Shown in pieces: positions 16,324 through 25,334 of a stretch of 64,000 bases of DNA. A program made the translations under genes and the position numbers. The DNA is taken from assembly GCF_001425055.1 (NCBI RefSeq), contig NZ_LMDK01000019.1:186001-250000 (forward strand), in the 5' to 3' direction. Origin of the DNA: Pelomonas sp. Root1237. GTDB taxonomy: Bacteria; Pseudomonadota; Gammaproteobacteria; Burkholderiales; Burkholderiaceae_C. The first letter of the stretch is position 1; every line of letters begins with the position of its first letter. The notes under the pieces are model-generated. The model did not search any database, was not told the origin of the DNA, and saw nothing but the letters and a program-made list of their open reading frames with translations.

Positions 16324-18318
16324 ATGCAGTATTTCGTCACCGGCGCCACAGGCTTCATCGGCAAGCGGCTCGTCAAGAAGCTGCTGGCTCGCCGCGGCAG
16401 CACGGTCCATTTCCTGATGCGCGAGGAGAGTGCGGCCAAGCTGCCCGACCTGCTCGCCTACTGGGGCGTCAGCAAGACCCGCGCGATCCCCGTCTACGGC
16501 GACCTGACGAGCAAGAAGCTCGGCGTGGCCAGCGACGCCGTCAAGAGCCTGAAGGGCAAGATCGATCACCTTTACCACCTGGCCGCGGTCTACGACCTCG
16601 GCGCCGACGAGGAGTCGCAGGTCGCGGTGAACATCGAGGGCACCCGCAGCATGGTCGAGTTCGCGCAGGCCATCGACGCCGGCCATGTGCATCACGTCAG
16701 CTCGATTGCGGCGGCAGGCCTGTACGAAGGCGTGTTCCGTGAGGACATGTTCGAGGAGGCCGAGAACCTCGATCACCCCTACTTCATGACCAAGCACGAG
16801 AGCGAGAAGATCGTGCGCAAGGAGTGCAAGCGCCCCTGGACGGTCTACCGCCCGGCCCTCGTCGTCGGCGATTCGACGACCGGCGAGATGGACAAGATCG
16901 ACGGCCCTTACTACTTCTTCAAGCTGATCCAGCGCATGCGCCAGATCCTGCCGCCGTGGCTGCCCAGCGTCGGCCTGGAGGGGGGACGCATCAACATCGT
17001 GCCGGTGGACTTCGTCGTCGACGCGCTCGACCACATCTCGCACAAGGTCACCAAGGCCCACGGCTGCTACCACCTCGTCGACCCCAAGGGCTACCGCGTC
17101 GGCGACGTGCTGGACATCTTCAGCAAGGCCGCGCACGCGCCCAAGATGAACCTGTTCATCAACGCCGCGTTGATGGGCTTCATTCCCAAGAGCGTCAAGA
17201 AGGGCCTGATGGCGCTGGCGCCGGTGCGCCGCATCAAGAACGCGGTCATGAAGGATCTCGGCATCCCCGAGGACATGCTGACCTTCGTCAACTATCCGAC
17301 CCGCTTCGACTGCCGCGACACCGAGGCCGCGCTCAAGGGCTCGGGCATCGCCTGCCCCGACCTGAACGACTACGCCTGGCGGCTGTGGGACTACTGGGAG
17401 CGTCATCTCGACCCGGCGCTGTTCATCGACCGTTCGCTGCGCGGCGCGACCGGCGGCAAGGTGGTGCTGGTGACCGGCGGTTCCTCGGGCATCGGCCTGG
17501 CCGCCGCCATCAAGTTCGCCGAGGCCGGCGCCATCACGCTGATCTGCGCGCGTGACGAGGTCAAGCTGGCCGAAGCGGTCAAGGAGATCAAGGCTGCGGC
17601 GGGCAAGGACGCGCAGATCCACAGCTATGCCTGCGACATCGCCGACGAGGCCGGCTGCGCCGGGCTGATCCAGTGGTGCACCGAAGAGTTCGGCGGAGTC
17701 GACTTCCTCATCAACAACGCCGGCCGCTCCATCCGCCGCGCCATCGAGAGCAGCTACGACCGCTTCCACGACTTCCAGCGCACGATGGACCTGAACTACT
17801 TCGGCTGCCTGCGCGTGACCATGGGCCTGCTGCCCGGCATGGTGGCCAAGAAGAAGGGCCATGTCGTCAACATCAGCTCGATCGGCGTGCTGACCAATGC
17901 GCCGCGCTTCAGCGCCTACGTGGCCAGCAAGGCCGCGCTGGACGCATGGACGCGCTGCGCCTCCAGCGAGTTCGCCGACACCGGCGTGACCTTCACGACC
18001 ATCAACATGCCGCTGGTGCGCACGCCGATGATTGCGCCGACCGCGATCTACAAGAACGTGCCGACGCTGGCGCCCGAGGAGGCCGGCGACATGATTGCGC
18101 AGGCCTGCATCAACAAGCCGGTGCGCATCGCCACGCGCCTGGGCATCTCGGGCGAGATGCTGCATGCCGCCGCACCGCGCATCGCGCAGATCGTCATGAA
18201 CACGACCTTCCGCATGTTCCCCGACAGCTCCGCCGCCAAGGGTGACAAGTCGGGCAAGTCTGGCCTGTCGCCGGAAGCCATCGCAATGCAGCAGATGATG
18301 CGAGGCATCCACTTCTGA
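16324..18318 (+). CDS. Fatty acyl-CoA/aldehyde reductase (two fused SDR domains)
   Basis: A 664-residue fusion. The N-terminal half is an extended SDR/male-sterility-type reductase (YFVTGATGFIGKRLVKKLL at 3-21; KHESEK near 160 with the Tyr-Lys-type active site region). The C-terminal half, from about residue 378, is a classical SDR (LVTGGSSGIGLA, NNAGRS, ISSIGVLTNAPRFSAYVASK with catalytic Ser, Tyr and Lys). From memory the whole length closely follows the Marinobacter fatty acyl reductase (Maqu_2220), which reduces acyl-CoA to fatty alcohol with NADPH, including shared strings such as NIEGTR and FREDMFEEAE. Upstream in-frame codons to 16207 are not needed. Role: fatty alcohol or wax-ester formation (inference). 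Confidence 0.9.
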   Translation: MQYFVTGATGFIGKRLVKKLLARRGSTVHFLMREESAAKLPDLLAYWGVSKTRAIPVYGDLTSKKLGVASDAVKSLKGKIDHLYHLAAVYDLGADEESQVAVNIEGTRSMVEFAQAIDAGHVHHVSSIAAAGLYEGVFREDMFEEAENLDHPYFMTKHESEKIVRKECKRPWTVYRPALVVGDSTTGEMDKIDGPYYFFKLIQRMRQILPPWLPSVGLEGGRINIVPVDFVVDALDHISHKVTKAHGCYHLVDPKGYRVGDVLDIFSKAAHAPKMNLFINAALMGFIPKSVKKGLMALAPVRRIKNAVMKDLGIPEDMLTFVNYPTRFDCRDTEAALKGSGIACPDLNDYAWRLWDYWERHLDPALFIDRSLRGATGGKVVLVTGGSSGIGLAAAIKFAEAGAITLICARDEVKLAEAVKEIKAAAGKDAQIHSYACDIADEAGCAGLIQWCTEEFGGVDFLINNAGRSIRRAIESSYDRFHDFQRTMDLNYFGCLRVTMGLLPGMVAKKKGHVVNISSIGVLTNAPRFSAYVASKAALDAWTRCASSEFADTGVTFTTINMPLVRTPMIAPTAIYKNVPTLAPEEAGDMIAQACINKPVRIATRLGISGEMLHAAAPRIAQIVMNTTFRMFPDSSAAKGDKSGKSGLSPEAIAMQQMMRGIHF

Positions 18319-18376
18319 GGATGTGAAGAAAGCGCCCAAGGGCCTATCGAGCCCAGGCGTCTGAAGGGAGGATCTC

Positions 18377-21300
18377 TTGCAACACTCACACCCTGTCGGG
18401 CCGCTGCCGTCCGTCAAGCCGGCGCCTACGCCGCGCAGCTACCAACTGCGGGCCTGGGGCGCCGTGGCCTCGCTGGTCGCCTTCCTCGGCATCTATTTCG
18501 GCCTGGCCGGCTGGTTCGCCTGGACGGCGTGGCGGCTGGGCCAGAGCGCCTTCGCCGGCCGCAGCGACGGCTTCTGGGCCTTTCTGGTGGCGCTGTGCGC
18601 GGCGCTGCTGGCCGTCTTCATGCTGAAGGCGCTGTTCTTTCGCCAGCGACGCGCTGAAGACCATAGCCTGGAGATCCAAAGCACCGACCAGCCCGCGCTG
18701 TTCGTCGAGCTGAACGCCATTGCCGATGCTGTCGGCGCACCGCGCCCGCACCGTGTGCTGGTGTCGGCGCGCGTCAACGCGGCGGTGTTCTACGACCTGT
18801 CGCCGCTGAACCTGCTGTGGCCGACGAAGAAGAACCTCGAGATCGGCCTGGGCCTGGTCAATGTGCTGAACCGCAGCGAACTGCGCGCGGTGCTGGCGCA
18901 CGAATTCGGCCACTTCGCGCAGCGTGCCATGGCCGTGGGCCGCTGGGTCTACGTGGCCCAGCAGATCGCCGCGCGGCTGGTGGCGCAGCGCGACATGCTG
19001 GACAACTTCCTGCAGGCCCTGTCCCGCTTCGACTTCCGCATCGCCTGGGTCGGCTGGGTGCTCAGCGTCATCGTCTGGGCCATCCGCAGCCTGGTGGACA
19101 GCGTCTTCACCGGTGTGCAGCTGCTGCAGCGCAGCCTGGGCCGCGAGATGGAGTACGGCGCCGACGCGGTGGCCGTCGCGCTGACCGGCAGCGATGCGCT
19201 GGTGCACGCCCTCTACAAGCTGCAGACGGCCGACATCGACTGGGACCGTGCCGCCGGCGTGGCGGGCGAGCTGCGGGTCAAGGAGCAATGGGTGGGCGAC
19301 CTGTTCGCGCTGCAGGGAGCTATCGCCGAGCGCACCGGTCGCATGCTGGATGACGCCGACTATGGCCGGGTGCCGGTCGCACAGGGCGGCCCCAGCCGCC
19401 TGTTCGACACCGCCGACAGCGCCGTGCCGCAGATGTGGCGCACCCATCCGCTCAACCATGAGCGCGAGGCGCGTGCCAAGACAAACTACAAGGCCAGCGA
19501 GGTTGATGAGCGCAGTGCCTGGACCTTGTTCGAGAACGCCGCCACGCTGCGCGAGCAAGTCACGCGCCGGCTGATCGAGGCGCCCGAGGCCGCCAAGGCC
19601 ATGGATGAGGCGGCTCTGCAAGAAGCGCTGGATGAGCGCTTCGGCGGCGAGCTGCTGCAGCCGCGCTACCGCGGCGCCTATCTGGGCCGCGCACTGACCC
19701 GCCATGCGGCCGAGCCCGGCCAGTTGGTTGGCGACCTGCCCGAGGAGGCGGAGGGTATCCAGCGCCTTGCCGCCCTCTATCCGGCCAGCCTGGGTGAGGC
19801 CGTGCGGCGCTGGCGCCGCATCGACGCCGACAAGGAGCCGGCCGAGCATGCCGAGCTGCTGGCCGAGTTGCGCCGCCACGACCAGATTGCCCGCGAGACC
19901 CATCTCGCATTGGCGCGGGCACTGGGCGACGGCAGCGAGGCGCGGCTGCGCGGCTTGCTCGCTCAGCTGCACTACGCCGAGCACACCGCCGCCAATCTGC
20001 GCGACCTGCGCGGCATGCTGGCGCACACGGTTCGCGTCGAGACCACGGGCCGGATCAGCGATGCCGGTCGCATGCGCGTGCGAGATGCCGGCGGCCGGCT
20101 GCATCACGCGCTGCAGCAGTTCTATGCCGAAGCCCCTGACGTGGTGCTGGATGAAGTCACCTGCAAGCGGCTGCAGGTCGACAGCTGGGTCGCCGCGCTG
20201 GGTGAGTTGAAGCTCGGCCCGCCCGACATCAGCCATCTGGGCGATTGGCTCGGCGTCATCGACAGCTGGATGGACCTGGCCGAACGCGCCCTCAACGGGC
20301 TGCGTGGTGCCGCGCTGGCGGAACTGCTGGCCGCGGAAAGCCGCACGGCTGCCAAGGAGCCCGCCGGCGAGGCGACGGTGCCGTCCACGCCGCGCGGCTA
20401 CGCCACCCTGCTCGAAGGCGCCGAGCGCCCGCGCGACCTGCGCCCCAGCCCGTGGGCGCGCTTCCTGGCCGCACAAGGCCGCGGCGCGGCTGCGGCGCGT
20501 ATCGCCGTGGCGGGCGGCATCGTCGTCGGCGTGCTCGGCTTTGGCGGTGGCTATGGCGACATCAGTGTGCAGGTGCTCAACGGCTTCGACCGCCCGGTGC
20601 GCGTGCGCGTCGGCGGTGCGAGCGCCATCACGCTGCCGGCTTTCGGCTCGGCCACCGTCGGCCAAGCGCCGGACGCGCATCTCCCGATCAGTGCCGAGAC
20701 GGAGCAGGGCGAGCTCATCGAGCGTTTCGAGGTCGCCCTGGAGCACGGCCCGGGCCAGCCGATCTACAACGTCGCCGGCGCCGCGCCGCTGGTGGAATTG
20801 ACCTACACCTATGGCCGCGACGCGGGGCAAGTACCGCCCAGGGTGCTTGGCGCACCGCGCTGGTCGAGCAGCCAGGCCGATGTCTTCTTTGGTGACCCAC
20901 CCCACAGCGTCTCGGTCAAGCAGGGGCAGACCGAAATCCGCCACGTGCTCTACAGCGCAGCGGATGTGGCCCCGGCCATGCAGCTCAGCCTGCTGCGCGA
21001 CGACGCAGCGGCGGTCGAGCGCTTGAGCGAGCAGCATCTGCTTTGGGACCGCCGTGATTCGCCCGTGCGTTACGCCTGGTTGCGACTGCTGCGCGGCCAG
21101 CCGGCCCACGACAAGGTGCTGGCCGCGGCTCTGTCACGCGAGCCGGCAGGCATCGAGCTGCTGCGCGAACGCATGGACACCTTGCCCGCCGACGAGAAGA
21201 GGAGCTTGTGTGACGAACTCGACGGCCGCGCGGCCGCGCCGGTAGCCGACGGCCATTCGGTCTATCTGGCCGCACGGTGCTTGCCCGAAGGTCCACTGCG

Positions 21301-22063
21301 TGACGCCGCGCTGCTGGCAGGCCTGGCGCGCTTCCCCCAGCACGCCTGGCTGGCCTATGGCGCGGCCAAGGCCGAAGCCGGCAATGCCAACTGGCGCGTG
21401 GCGCTGCGTGACTATGAGCTGGCGCGTGTGGAGCCCGCACTGGCGCCGTTTGCCAGCATCGAGGCCAACCGGCTGCGTCGCTTGCTTGGCGAAAAGGAGC
21501 TGGGTGTCGAGGCCGAGCGCATCGGCCCGCCGAGTCGATTGCTGGGCGCACTCGGCTACCAGGTGCGGGCACGCGCGCTGGTCTCCGAGCCCGAGGCCTT
21601 CGCCAGGCTCGCGGCCGGAGAACCGGACAAGGCGGCCAGCGTCGACGCCGCGCCTTCTTCGCATCTACTGCGTCTGGCTGCGGCGTCCGACGGCGCCTCG
21701 GCCGACCTGCGCCGGCGTGTCGCGACCCTGCCTCCCGACGACGGCCTGGACGAGCTGACTTACTGGACGGCGCTGGCCCTGGCCGACCGCGAGGGACGGC
21801 CCGCGCCTGCGCTGCCCGCCGCGGCCATGGCCAGTGCCGGCATCGAGCCCGACCAGATCCGCAAGCTCGAAGCCTTTCGCAACGCGCTGGGCAGCACTGC
21901 CGCATTGGCCAGCGCTGAAAAGCATCTGCAAGGTTTGTTGCCCGAGCTGCGCGGCCAGGCCTACAGCATGGCCACAGTGCGCCTGGGTGGCCGCGCGCCG
22001 CCAGCTTGGCGGGAAGCCGCCAAGCGCTTGCTCCAGAGCCACGAGCGCCCCTACTTCAACTGA
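18377..22063 (+). CDS. Very large M48-family metallopeptidase
   Basis: A 1228-residue protein starting at TTG 18377, six bases after GGGAGG. Two membrane helices at about 30-50 and 75-92 lead into an M48 peptidase domain. The zinc site HEFGH is near residue 176 and the third ligand Glu is in EMEYGAD near residue 260, with another membrane segment at about 222-245. The remaining 900 residues are unusual for the family: helical repeats to about 700, a hydrophobic stretch near 710-725, a beta-sandwich-like segment, then TPR-like helices (WLAYGAAKAEAGNANWRVAL). M48 enzymes such as HtpX and BepA handle damaged membrane or envelope proteins. Substrate here is unknown. Confidence 0.88.
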   Translation: MQHSHPVGPLPSVKPAPTPRSYQLRAWGAVASLVAFLGIYFGLAGWFAWTAWRLGQSAFAGRSDGFWAFLVALCAALLAVFMLKALFFRQRRAEDHSLEIQSTDQPALFVELNAIADAVGAPRPHRVLVSARVNAAVFYDLSPLNLLWPTKKNLEIGLGLVNVLNRSELRAVLAHEFGHFAQRAMAVGRWVYVAQQIAARLVAQRDMLDNFLQALSRFDFRIAWVGWVLSVIVWAIRSLVDSVFTGVQLLQRSLGREMEYGADAVAVALTGSDALVHALYKLQTADIDWDRAAGVAGELRVKEQWVGDLFALQGAIAERTGRMLDDADYGRVPVAQGGPSRLFDTADSAVPQMWRTHPLNHEREARAKTNYKASEVDERSAWTLFENAATLREQVTRRLIEAPEAAKAMDEAALQEALDERFGGELLQPRYRGAYLGRALTRHAAEPGQLVGDLPEEAEGIQRLAALYPASLGEAVRRWRRIDADKEPAEHAELLAELRRHDQIARETHLALARALGDGSEARLRGLLAQLHYAEHTAANLRDLRGMLAHTVRVETTGRISDAGRMRVRDAGGRLHHALQQFYAEAPDVVLDEVTCKRLQVDSWVAALGELKLGPPDISHLGDWLGVIDSWMDLAERALNGLRGAALAELLAAESRTAAKEPAGEATVPSTPRGYATLLEGAERPRDLRPSPWARFLAAQGRGAAAARIAVAGGIVVGVLGFGGGYGDISVQVLNGFDRPVRVRVGGASAITLPAFGSATVGQAPDAHLPISAETEQGELIERFEVALEHGPGQPIYNVAGAAPLVELTYTYGRDAGQVPPRVLGAPRWSSSQADVFFGDPPHSVSVKQGQTEIRHVLYSAADVAPAMQLSLLRDDAAAVERLSEQHLLWDRRDSPVRYAWLRLLRGQPAHDKVLAAALSREPAGIELLRERMDTLPADEKRSLCDELDGRAAAPVADGHSVYLAARCLPEGPLRDAALLAGLARFPQHAWLAYGAAKAEAGNANWRVALRDYELARVEPALAPFASIEANRLRRLLGEKELGVEAERIGPPSRLLGALGYQVRARALVSEPEAFARLAAGEPDKAASVDAAPSSHLLRLAAASDGASADLRRRVATLPPDDGLDELTYWTALALADREGRPAPALPAAAMASAGIEPDQIRKLEAFRNALGSTAALASAEKHLQGLLPELRGQAYSMATVRLGGRAPPAWREAAKRLLQSHERPYFN

Positions 22064-22078
22064 ATCACAATGCCCCGG

Positions 22079-22101
22079 AGCCCGGCCTCGGCCGGGCTTT
22101 C
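22079..22101 (+). terminator. Rho-independent terminator after the M48 gene
   Basis: A perfect 9-bp stem, AGCCCGGCC / GGCCGGGCT, with a two-base tip, followed by TTCT. It lies 15 bases after the stop of the M48 gene and 20 bases before the next ATG, so it should separate the two transcripts. Confidence 0.8.
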
Positions 22102-22121
22102 TCATTCAAGGAACCGAGCTC

Positions 22122-22667
22122 ATGTTGAGAGGCCAACACGTCGGCTTGCGTTATGTGACGGAAGACGATCTGCCCTGGCTCAAGCGCGCCGTGGGCGACC
22201 CGCAGGTGCGCGGCCCCTACCTCGGCTCGCGCATGATGACGCCGCATGCTGTGGACCAGCGCTGGAAGGACAACGGCTTCGCCAACGAGGACGCCGAGCG
22301 CCTGCTGATCTGTCACCTGCACGACGGCAGCGTCATCGGTGACGTGGTGCACTTCGCCGCGGCCCGCTACACGACGGCGCGCGAGATCGGCTGGACGCTG
22401 GCCGACGTCGCGATGCGCGGCCGCGGATTGGCTTCGGAGGCTGCCGCGCTGTTGGTGGACTATCTGTTCGAGAACTGGCCGGTGAACCGGCTGTCCTGCG
22501 GCATGTCGGTGCACAACCATGCGTCCCGGCGTGTGGCGGAGAAGTGCGGCTTCACGCACGAGGGCATCCAGCGCGGCGTCGTGTTTGTCGGCGGTGAGTA
22601 TGTGGACTGCCATTCGCTGTCGCTGCTGCGCAGCGAGTGGATGGCGATGAAAGGCAAGGACAAGTGA
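22122..22667 (+). CDS. GNAT acetyltransferase, RimJ/RimL-like
   Basis: A 181-residue protein of the RimJ/RimL-type GNAT group. It opens with LRGQHVGLRYVTEDDLPWL, the usual substrate strand and helix, and has the acetyl-CoA loop DVAMRGRGLASEAAALLVDY at about 95-115. The segment SVHNHASRRVAEKCGFTHEG is the motif B region. Such enzymes acetylate N-termini or small amines. The TGA overlaps the GTG start of the next gene (GTGA), so translation is coupled. The terminator upstream means a promoter should lie in or just before 22100-22121, which is very short. Confidence 0.88.
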   Translation: MLRGQHVGLRYVTEDDLPWLKRAVGDPQVRGPYLGSRMMTPHAVDQRWKDNGFANEDAERLLICHLHDGSVIGDVVHFAAARYTTAREIGWTLADVAMRGRGLASEAAALLVDYLFENWPVNRLSCGMSVHNHASRRVAEKCGFTHEGIQRGVVFVGGEYVDCHSLSLLRSEWMAMKGKDK

Positions 22668-23905
22668 GCTCCGCTGGCCACAACAACCGTGAATTCGATC
22701 TGATCGTCTTCGGTGCGACCGGCTTCACGGGCCGTCTTGTCGCGGAATACCTGCACTTGAGCGGGGCCGGTGGCGCGCGCTGGGCAATTGCCGGGCGCAG
22801 CCTGGACAAGCTGGGCAAGGTGCGCGACGAGTTGCACCTGCCGCCGTCCGTCGCGCTGCTCAAGGCCGATGCGAACGACGCTGCAGCGCTGAAGGCACTG
22901 GTGGCGCGCACGCGCTGCGTCATCACGACGGTCGGGCCTTACCAATTGCATGGCGAACCGCTGGCGACGGCCTGCGCCGAGGGCGGCACGGATTACGTCG
23001 ATCTCTGCGGCGAGCCGCTGTGGATGGCGAAGATGATCGACAAGCTCACGCCACTGGCGCAGAAGAGCGGCGCGCGCATCGTCTTCTCCTGCGGCTTCGA
23101 CTCCATCCCCTTCGATCTCGGCGTCGTCTACCTACAGGCTGAGGCGCAGAAGCGCTTCGGCGCGCCGCTGCCGGAAGTGCGCGGCCGCGTCGCACGAGTG
23201 AAGGGTACGGCGTCGGGCGGCACGCTGGCCAGCATGATGGAGACCATCGAGGCCGTGCGCCGCGAACCCGGGCTCATCAAGGTGATGGCCAACCCCTTCG
23301 CGCTGACACCGGGTTTCAAGGGCCCGCGCCAGCCCGGCGGGCAGGCCGCGGACTTCGACGGCTGGGCCGACCGCTGGAGCGGCCCCTTCTTCATGGCCAC
23401 CATCAACACGAAAAACGTGCACCGCAGCAACGCGCTGCGCGGCCACCCCTGGGGCGCCGATTTCATCTACAGCGAGAAGCTGTTGACCGGCAAGCCCGGC
23501 CAGGCCGACAAGGGGCGCAAGAAGGCCATCGCGCTGGCCCGCTTCACCAAGCTGCAGAACCTGGCCCTGGGCTTCACGCCGACACGGGCCCTGCTGCGCC
23601 GCTTCGTGCTGACCCAGCCCGGCGACGGGCCGGACAAGGCGGCGCGCGAGGCCGGGCACTATGAGCTCTGGTTCACCGGCAGGTCGGCCGGCGGCGAGCT
23701 GCTGCGCGCCGTCGTCAAGGGCGACCGCGACCCCGGCTATGGCTCGACCTGCAAGCTCATCAGCGAGGCCGCCCTGTGCCTCGTGCAGGACGTGGGACGC
23801 GACGCGACGCCGGGCGGCATCTGGACGCCGGGCAGTGCCATGGGGCTGGCCCTGGTGCGCCGCCTGCATGAACGCGCCGGGCTGACCTTCGAGATCGCGG
23901 CTTGA
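22664..23905 (+). CDS. Saccharopine dehydrogenase-like / trans-acting enoyl reductase family
   Basis: A 413-residue NAD(P)-binding protein with the Rossmann motif VFGATGFTGRLVAEYL near residues 16-31. It follows the saccharopine-dehydrogenase-like pattern of lipid-related reductases: VGPYQLHGEPLATACAEGGT and DLCGE, then FSCGFDSIPFDLGV. Mycobacterial relatives act as trans enoyl reductases for phthiocerol lipids; in proteobacteria the substrate is not known. GTG at 22664 overlaps the upstream TGA, and an in-frame ATG at 22637 is the alternative. The 3' end overlaps the nitrilase start (TTGA). Confidence 0.88.
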   Translation: MSSAGHNNREFDLIVFGATGFTGRLVAEYLHLSGAGGARWAIAGRSLDKLGKVRDELHLPPSVALLKADANDAAALKALVARTRCVITTVGPYQLHGEPLATACAEGGTDYVDLCGEPLWMAKMIDKLTPLAQKSGARIVFSCGFDSIPFDLGVVYLQAEAQKRFGAPLPEVRGRVARVKGTASGGTLASMMETIEAVRREPGLIKVMANPFALTPGFKGPRQPGGQAADFDGWADRWSGPFFMATINTKNVHRSNALRGHPWGADFIYSEKLLTGKPGQADKGRKKAIALARFTKLQNLALGFTPTRALLRRFVLTQPGDGPDKAAREAGHYELWFTGRSAGGELLRAVVKGDRDPGYGSTCKLISEAALCLVQDVGRDATPGGIWTPGSAMGLALVRRLHERAGLTFEIAA

Positions 23906-24657
23906 CGGGCGTCCCGCGCTGGGCGGTCAGCCAGCCGCGCATGCACTGGACGCTGCAGGCCAGCCTGGCCGAGACGCTGGCCACATTGGAGGCGGCCGCA
24001 GCGGCCGGTGCCAAGGGCTGCGTCGGCACCGAGCTGGCGTTGACGGGCTTTCACCGCCGTGTGCCTGAACTGCTCGATGAACGGGCGCTGACCGATGCCG
24101 AGGCGCAACTGCGTGCGGCCTGCGCGCGGCTCGGGATCGCGGCGGCCGTGGGCGTGCCGACACTGGGCGTGGACGGCGCGGTGTTCAACAGCCATCTCTA
24201 CATCGACGCCGCGGGCCGCGAGCTGGGCCGCGTGCACAAGCGCGGGCTGACCGACAGCGAGGCGACTTTCTTCGCGCGGGGTGATGAACGCGGCTGGACG
24301 GCGATCGGTGGCGTGCTGGCGACGTCGGTGCTGTGCCGCGAGACGCTGGACGGCGCAGCGCTGCTACCGGAGCTGCGCGCCGCGGCCATTGGCTCGGGGC
24401 CACGCGTGATCTTCTGGCCCAGCTACATCAGCGAATCCGACGCCGAGCAGGCGGCGCTGTGCAAGGCCTATCGCAGTGGTGCCGAGGCACTGGCGCGCGA
24501 GCTGGGTGCCTGGGTGCTGCAGAGCAACTGGCCCGAATCGCTGAACGCACCCGAGCAGCGCGGTTTCGGGGCCAGCGTCGTCATTGCGCCGGATGGCCAC
24601 TGCGTGCTGACGCTGCCGCGGGATGAAGCCGCCTTGATCGTTGTGGATCTGGCTTAG
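23902..24657 (+). CDS. Carbon-nitrogen hydrolase (nitrilase superfamily)
   Basis: A 251-residue member of the nitrilase superfamily. The catalytic triad can be placed: Glu in GTELALTG (about residue 43), Lys in VHKRGLTDSE (about 112) and Cys in SVLCRETLDG (about 144). These enzymes hydrolyse amides or nitriles, often with a covalent thioester intermediate. The start TTG at 23902 overlaps the upstream stop (TTGA), so it is coupled to the saccharopine-dehydrogenase-like gene. Its TAG stop overlaps the TAA stop of the convergent PEP-CTERM gene. Confidence 0.88.
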   Translation: MTGVPRWAVSQPRMHWTLQASLAETLATLEAAAAAGAKGCVGTELALTGFHRRVPELLDERALTDAEAQLRAACARLGIAAAVGVPTLGVDGAVFNSHLYIDAAGRELGRVHKRGLTDSEATFFARGDERGWTAIGGVLATSVLCRETLDGAALLPELRAAAIGSGPRVIFWPSYISESDAEQAALCKAYRSGAEALARELGAWVLQSNWPESLNAPEQRGFGASVVIAPDGHCVLTLPRDEAALIVVDLA

Positions 24658-25238
24658 CGCCGGCGCTTGGCCAGCCAGCCGAATACGCCCAGGCCGGCCA
24701 GCAGCAGCGCGCCACTGGTGGGTTCGGGCACCGGGGCAGTCGCGCCGGTCACCGTTGCGGCATTCAACCCCCAGCCCTCGTCGCCCAGGCCCTGGAAGCC
24801 GGCACGGTCTGAACCTTCAAAGCTCGTCGGGCTGTCGATGCTGAAGACCAGTTGGTTGCTGCCCGCGGCCAACGTGACGGGGAGGCTGATCGTCAGCTGC
24901 TGGTTGACCACCGCACCGACCGTGGCGCCGTTCGGGTTGAACAGCACGCGGTCGGCGCCACCGCCGCCGAGATTCCAGGTGCCGCTGAACACTTCGCTGC
25001 CATTCAACGTCACGCGCAGGATGTCGATATAGCCGTTGTCGCCGTCCAGCGTGGCGTAGCCGGCCAGTGTGAAGTCGATCAGGCCGGTGCCGGCGCCAGC
25101 GGCGAAATTGGCGGTCACCGAGACCGTGGTGTCCAACGTGGCCGTCGGCGCGGGCAAGGTGTACAGCGTGGCGGCCCAGGCGGGCGCGACCGTCAGCAAG
25201 GCGGCAGCGAGCAGCGGCAGGCGGGGCATCGAAGTCAT
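24654..25238 (-). CDS. PEP-CTERM sorting domain protein
   Basis: A 194-residue exported protein. It has a signal peptide (RLPLLAAALLTVAPAWAA) and a C-terminal PVPEPTSGALLLAGLGVFGW module followed by LAKRRR, the exosortase sorting signal. The middle is beta-rich and Gly/Asn-rich with repeated short strands, like adhesin or matrix proteins. Unlike the first PEP-CTERM gene, it stands alone: its neighbour on the same strand, DUF1203, is 97 bases upstream. Function within the extracellular matrix is inference. Confidence 0.9.
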   Translation of the reverse strand: MTSMPRLPLLAAALLTVAPAWAATLYTLPAPTATLDTTVSVTANFAAGAGTGLIDFTLAGYATLDGDNGYIDILRVTLNGSEVFSGTWNLGGGGADRVLFNPNGATVGAVVNQQLTISLPVTLAAGSNQLVFSIDSPTSFEGSDRAGFQGLGDEGWGLNAATVTGATAPVPEPTSGALLLAGLGVFGWLAKRRR

Positions 25239-25304
25239 CGCGCGTCTCCGGTGGGGTTCGGCGCAATCTATCCGCCGCCGATCCGCGCCGTGGGCTTCGA
25301 ACTT

Positions 25305-25329
25305 GGGGGTGTCCCCCGACTCGGGGGGG
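25305..25329 (-). terminator. Competing G/C hairpins downstream of the DUF1203 gene
   Basis: The C-run at 25313-25317 can pair either with the G-run at 25305-25309 (loop 3) or with the G-run at 25323-25329 (loop 5), giving two mutually exclusive hairpins. It lies just after the stop of DUF1203 and about 67 bases before the second PEP-CTERM gene, both on the minus strand. It may end the DUF1203 transcript or act on the PEP-CTERM leader; no clear T run is present. Confidence 0.35.
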
Positions 25330-25334
25330 CAGGT

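Noticed and set aside
16204-18417. Long minus-strand open frame opposite the fatty acyl reductase
   Set aside because: Antisense shadow; the plus strand has all SDR motifs in one frame.
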